From: Oscillibacter sp. | Lineage (GTDB): Bacteria; Bacillota; Clostridia; Oscillospirales; Oscillospiraceae | DNA length: 41,741 nucleotides | NCBI GenBank assembly: GCA_014799925.1 | Contig: JAAVHC010000010.1 | Location: 3,744 to 45,484 of the forward strand | Direction: 5' to 3' | Shown here: positions 40,170 to 41,741 of the stretch, in pieces | How the letters are laid out: each line of letters starts with the position of its first letter | Numbering within the stretch: position 1 is the first letter of the stretch | The notes under the pieces: model-generated | Told to the model about the DNA's origin: nothing | Database searches by the model: none | What the model saw: the letters and a program-made list of their open reading frames with translations, nothing else | Made by a program: the position numbers and the translations under genes

Positions 40170-41020
40170 CGCTCCCACCCCACCGACAGCTGCTCCTGCT
40201 CTAACTGCCACTCTATGGCCTGTTCCACCAGCAGGGCAATGTTGCTTTCCACCATGGCTCGGGTGGAAAGATACAGCTTCCGCAAACACTTTGGATTGCC
40301 CTTCTCCTTCGGCACCTTTGCTTCTTCACAGAGGTTCCGGATCACCGCGGACACATGAGTCCGGTGCATGGGCCGGCCGTCCCGGCTCTGAAAAATGGGG
40401 CCGGAACCGATGTCATTTTCCTGTGCGTAGTTCAAAAGCTCCTTCCGGAGGCATCCCGGAACCGTCACAATCTGCTTGTATTTGTTCTGATCGCAGACGA
40501 TCTTCCCCTCCTGAACAGCCTCCACCGTTACCTCCGGCAGTTCCTGAGCAAAAAGGCCCGTCGCCGCGAACAGCTTGATGAGAAGATAGACCTTTTCCTT
40601 GTCCAGGGCCTTCGCCGTCCGCAGCAGATGCAAATATTCCGCCCGGCTCAGCTCCGGCTGAGGAGGCTTTTCATCCTTAAGCTGCCCCGCAAGCTGGTAC
40701 TCCCGGTGGCCAATATAGTCCAAGTAGGAATTCGCAGCCGAGAGAAACGCATTCACCGAACCCGGCGTATAGCCATGCTGAAGCAGTGACTCCCGCCACT
40801 TCTGTAATGTGCCGTACCGGATGGTCTTATCTGCCGGCAGGTCATCGTAGAACCTCTGCAGCTTCCGACGGTAGAACTTCACCGTCCCATCCGAGCGGTT
40901 CATTTTCGCGTAGTCAGCAAGGAACCGCTGCATGTCCTCCTCGGTCATTACGACATCCTCTGTCAATCGCCGCTGCCGTGGCGGACGCTCCCCTCCTATA
41001 TGCTGTCTGGTCTGCGGCAT
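40166..41020 (-). CDS. Catalytically degenerate tyrosine-recombinase-like protein, first gene of the polymer operon
   Basis: 284 residues. The N-terminal core-binding domain (MTEEDMQRFLADYAKMNRSD to about 115) and an integrase-like C-terminal fold are recognisable and clearly paralogous to the recombinase at 41325-41741 (shared TVEAVQ, IxSGxIF, LCxxA). The first catalytic Arg is replaced (ATGLFAQEL instead of TGLR), the HxLRH box reads KCLRKL, and the LGH and nucleophile Tyr segment are absent. It probably binds DNA without cutting it. AAGGAGG precedes the ATG. Its stop overlaps the first glycosyltransferase (ATGA). A regulator of the operon or of the invertible region is the best guess. Confidence 0.8.
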   Translation of the reverse strand: MPQTRQHIGGERPPRQRRLTEDVVMTEEDMQRFLADYAKMNRSDGTVKFYRRKLQRFYDDLPADKTIRYGTLQKWRESLLQHGYTPGSVNAFLSAANSYLDYIGHREYQLAGQLKDEKPPQPELSRAEYLHLLRTAKALDKEKVYLLIKLFAATGLFAQELPEVTVEAVQEGKIVCDQNKYKQIVTVPGCLRKELLNYAQENDIGSGPIFQSRDGRPMHRTHVSAVIRNLCEEAKVPKEKGNPKCLRKLYLSTRAMVESNIALLVEQAIEWQLEQEQLSVGWER

Positions 41021-41047
41021 AGCTCCTCCTTTCCCGGTTCATCTCAA

Positions 41048-41060
41048 AATACATAAGTAG
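41048..41060 (+). repeat. Left 13-bp inverted repeat of a candidate invertible promoter
   Basis: AATACATAAGTAG at 41048-41060 is the exact complement of CTACTTATGTATT at 41297-41309. It lies between the operon promoter and the first gene's ribosome-binding site. Confidence 0.75.
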
Positions 41061-41118
41061 CATTAAAATTGAAGAAAAAGAAAATGCCTTTCGCCAAGAT
41101 TCCGCATAAACTTTTTAT

Positions 41119-41147
41119 ATCATACCATAAGCAGAGCGGAATTGCAA
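41119..41147 (-). promoter_or_regulatory. Promoter of the surface-polymer operon
   Basis: On the minus strand TTGCAA (41142-41147), a 17-bp spacer and TATGAT (41119-41124) with TGG upstream. It lies inside the inverted-repeat bracket and points toward the operon, so the present orientation would be ON. The leader to the ATG at 41020 is about 90 nt. Confidence 0.65.
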
Positions 41148-41188
41148 GTGAACGGCCCACATTTTGCGCATTTTTTTGCACAACAAAT

Positions 41189-41230
41189 AGCGGTCAGAGC
41201 GGGTTATTTTTCCGCATGACCGCTTTTTTT
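41189..41230 (+). terminator. Intrinsic terminator inside the candidate invertible segment
   Basis: AGCGGTCA (41189-41196) pairs with TGACCGCT (41217-41224), with an inner GCGG/CCGC stem, followed on the plus strand by seven T (41224-41230). In the present orientation it faces away from the operon; after inversion it would face the operon. On the minus strand it may weakly end the recombinase transcript. Confidence 0.7.
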
Positions 41231-41296
41231 GTCTGAGGCTCCTCAGCTACCGTTATCCCAGTCTCTTTTTGCGGAATATGGCATAAGTACTTTGTA

Positions 41297-41309
41297 CTAC
41301 TTATGTATT
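41297..41309 (-). repeat. Right 13-bp inverted repeat with recombinase core-like site
   Basis: CTACTTATGTATT complements 41048-41060. This side also forms CATAAGTA (41282-41289), an 8-bp spacer and TACTTATG (41298-41305), the arm-spacer-arm layout of tyrosine-recombinase core sites. Confidence 0.75.
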
Positions 41310-41324
41310 CTGTCTTATTTTTAG

Positions 41325-41741
41325 CTAAACAATCAACCCCAATTTTTCCAACTGCCGGGTATGCTCTATTCCGGTGGAAATGAGATATATGCGGGTGGTT
41401 TCAATACTGGAGTGCCCCAGCACATCCGCCAGTTTCGCCACATCCCGGCAGACACGGTAAAACGTCCGGGCAAACAGATGCCGCAGATTGTGGGGGAAAA
41501 CCTTCGAGGGCGCCACGCCCGCCTTTTTGCATAAAGCTTTCATCTCCGCCCAGATCTGACGGCGGGAGACGCCTTTTCCGCTTCTGGTGAGAAAAATCTC
41601 GCCGGAAGCGATTTTTTGTTTCCTGGCATACTTTTGAAGCTTCCGGCAGAGTTTTCCGGGCAGCAGAATGGTGCGGATCTTGCCTTTCAGCGCAACATCC
41701 ACATAACCCGTCTGAACGGCCTCCACCGTTATATATTTCAC
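41325..41741 (-). CDS. Tyrosine recombinase, C-terminal catalytic part (5' end outside window)
   Basis: The frame is open to the window edge, giving 138 residues of the catalytic domain. Catalytic box HNLRHLFARTFYR and LADVLGHSSIETTRIYL carry the His, Arg, His and nucleophilic Tyr of active XerC/D-like enzymes; the first Arg lies outside the window. It shares several stretches with the degenerate paralogue at 40166-41020. It ends 15 bp before a 13-bp repeat that is inverted 240 bp away around the operon promoter, so it is the natural candidate to flip that segment. Element integration is the alternative role. Confidence 0.9.
   Translation of the reverse strand: MKYITVEAVQTGYVDVALKGKIRTILLPGKLCRKLQKYARKQKIASGEIFLTRSGKGVSRRQIWAEMKALCKKAGVAPSKVFPHNLRHLFARTFYRVCRDVAKLADVLGHSSIETTRIYLISTGIEHTRQLEKLGLIV

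Overview
The window looks like the chromosome of a spore-forming member of the Clostridia, most likely an Oscillospiraceae-type gut bacterium (Flavonifractor/Oscillibacter-like; inferred, not proven). Grounds: most housekeeping genes use GC-rich codons, ribosome-binding sites are strong AGGAGG-type, there is a dipicolinate synthase A (sporulation) fragment, a DarA-type cyclic-di-AMP receptor gene, a potABCD operon with potC and potD fused, and large serine and tyrosine recombinases.

Left part (1-9.8 kb) is accessory DNA. It holds the end of a Na+/Ca2+ exchanger gene, two palindromic repeats, a large serine recombinase coupled to an XRE repressor, a second XRE gene divergent from a SLOG (YpsA/DUF1273) gene with twin operator-like repeats between them, a 55-residue TTG-start protein with a near-consensus promoter, and a 1239-residue single-chain restriction-modification enzyme. 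Next to that lies the decayed remnant of a type III modification gene.

The centre (9.9-24 kb) is ordinary chromosome: tRNA-Pro(CGG), potA-potB-potCD, a VanRS-like two-component pair, an ACT-domain protein with a class I aminotransferase, an M42 aminopeptidase, a secreted SH3/NlpC-P60 hydrolase, a small conserved protein, a GH27 alpha-galactosidase and darA.

The right part (24-41.7 kb) is a cell-surface polymer locus read on the minus strand. From right to left: an active-looking tyrosine recombinase; a 304-bp intergenic region carrying a promoter between 13-bp inverted repeats; a recombinase paralogue that has lost catalytic residues and is translationally coupled to two GT2 glycosyltransferases; an N5-(carboxyethyl)ornithine synthase-like gene, a TupA-like ATP-grasp ligase and UDP-glucose dehydrogenase; a Wzm/Wzt exporter; and an acetyltransferase. 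An AT-rich island follows: an ATP-grasp/leucine-rich-repeat fusion, a CapA/MurF-like fusion and another ATP-grasp protein. The last two each follow a nearly identical 273-bp repeat. The island ends in a truncated alanine racemase start joined to a truncated dpsA.

The main proposal is a phase-variable locus for an exported, peptide- or opine-amidated uronic-acid polymer. Ugd would make UDP-glucuronate, the CEO synthase an opine-type amino acid, TupA and the other ATP-grasp/Mur enzymes amide bonds, and Wzm/Wzt export. The promoter would be switched by the adjacent recombinase. Enzyme families are read from sequence motifs; the combined product and the switching are inference. Gene remnants (Wzm/Wzt chimera, ATP-grasp tail, dpsA/alr junction, poly-G tract) indicate repeated rearrangement of the locus.
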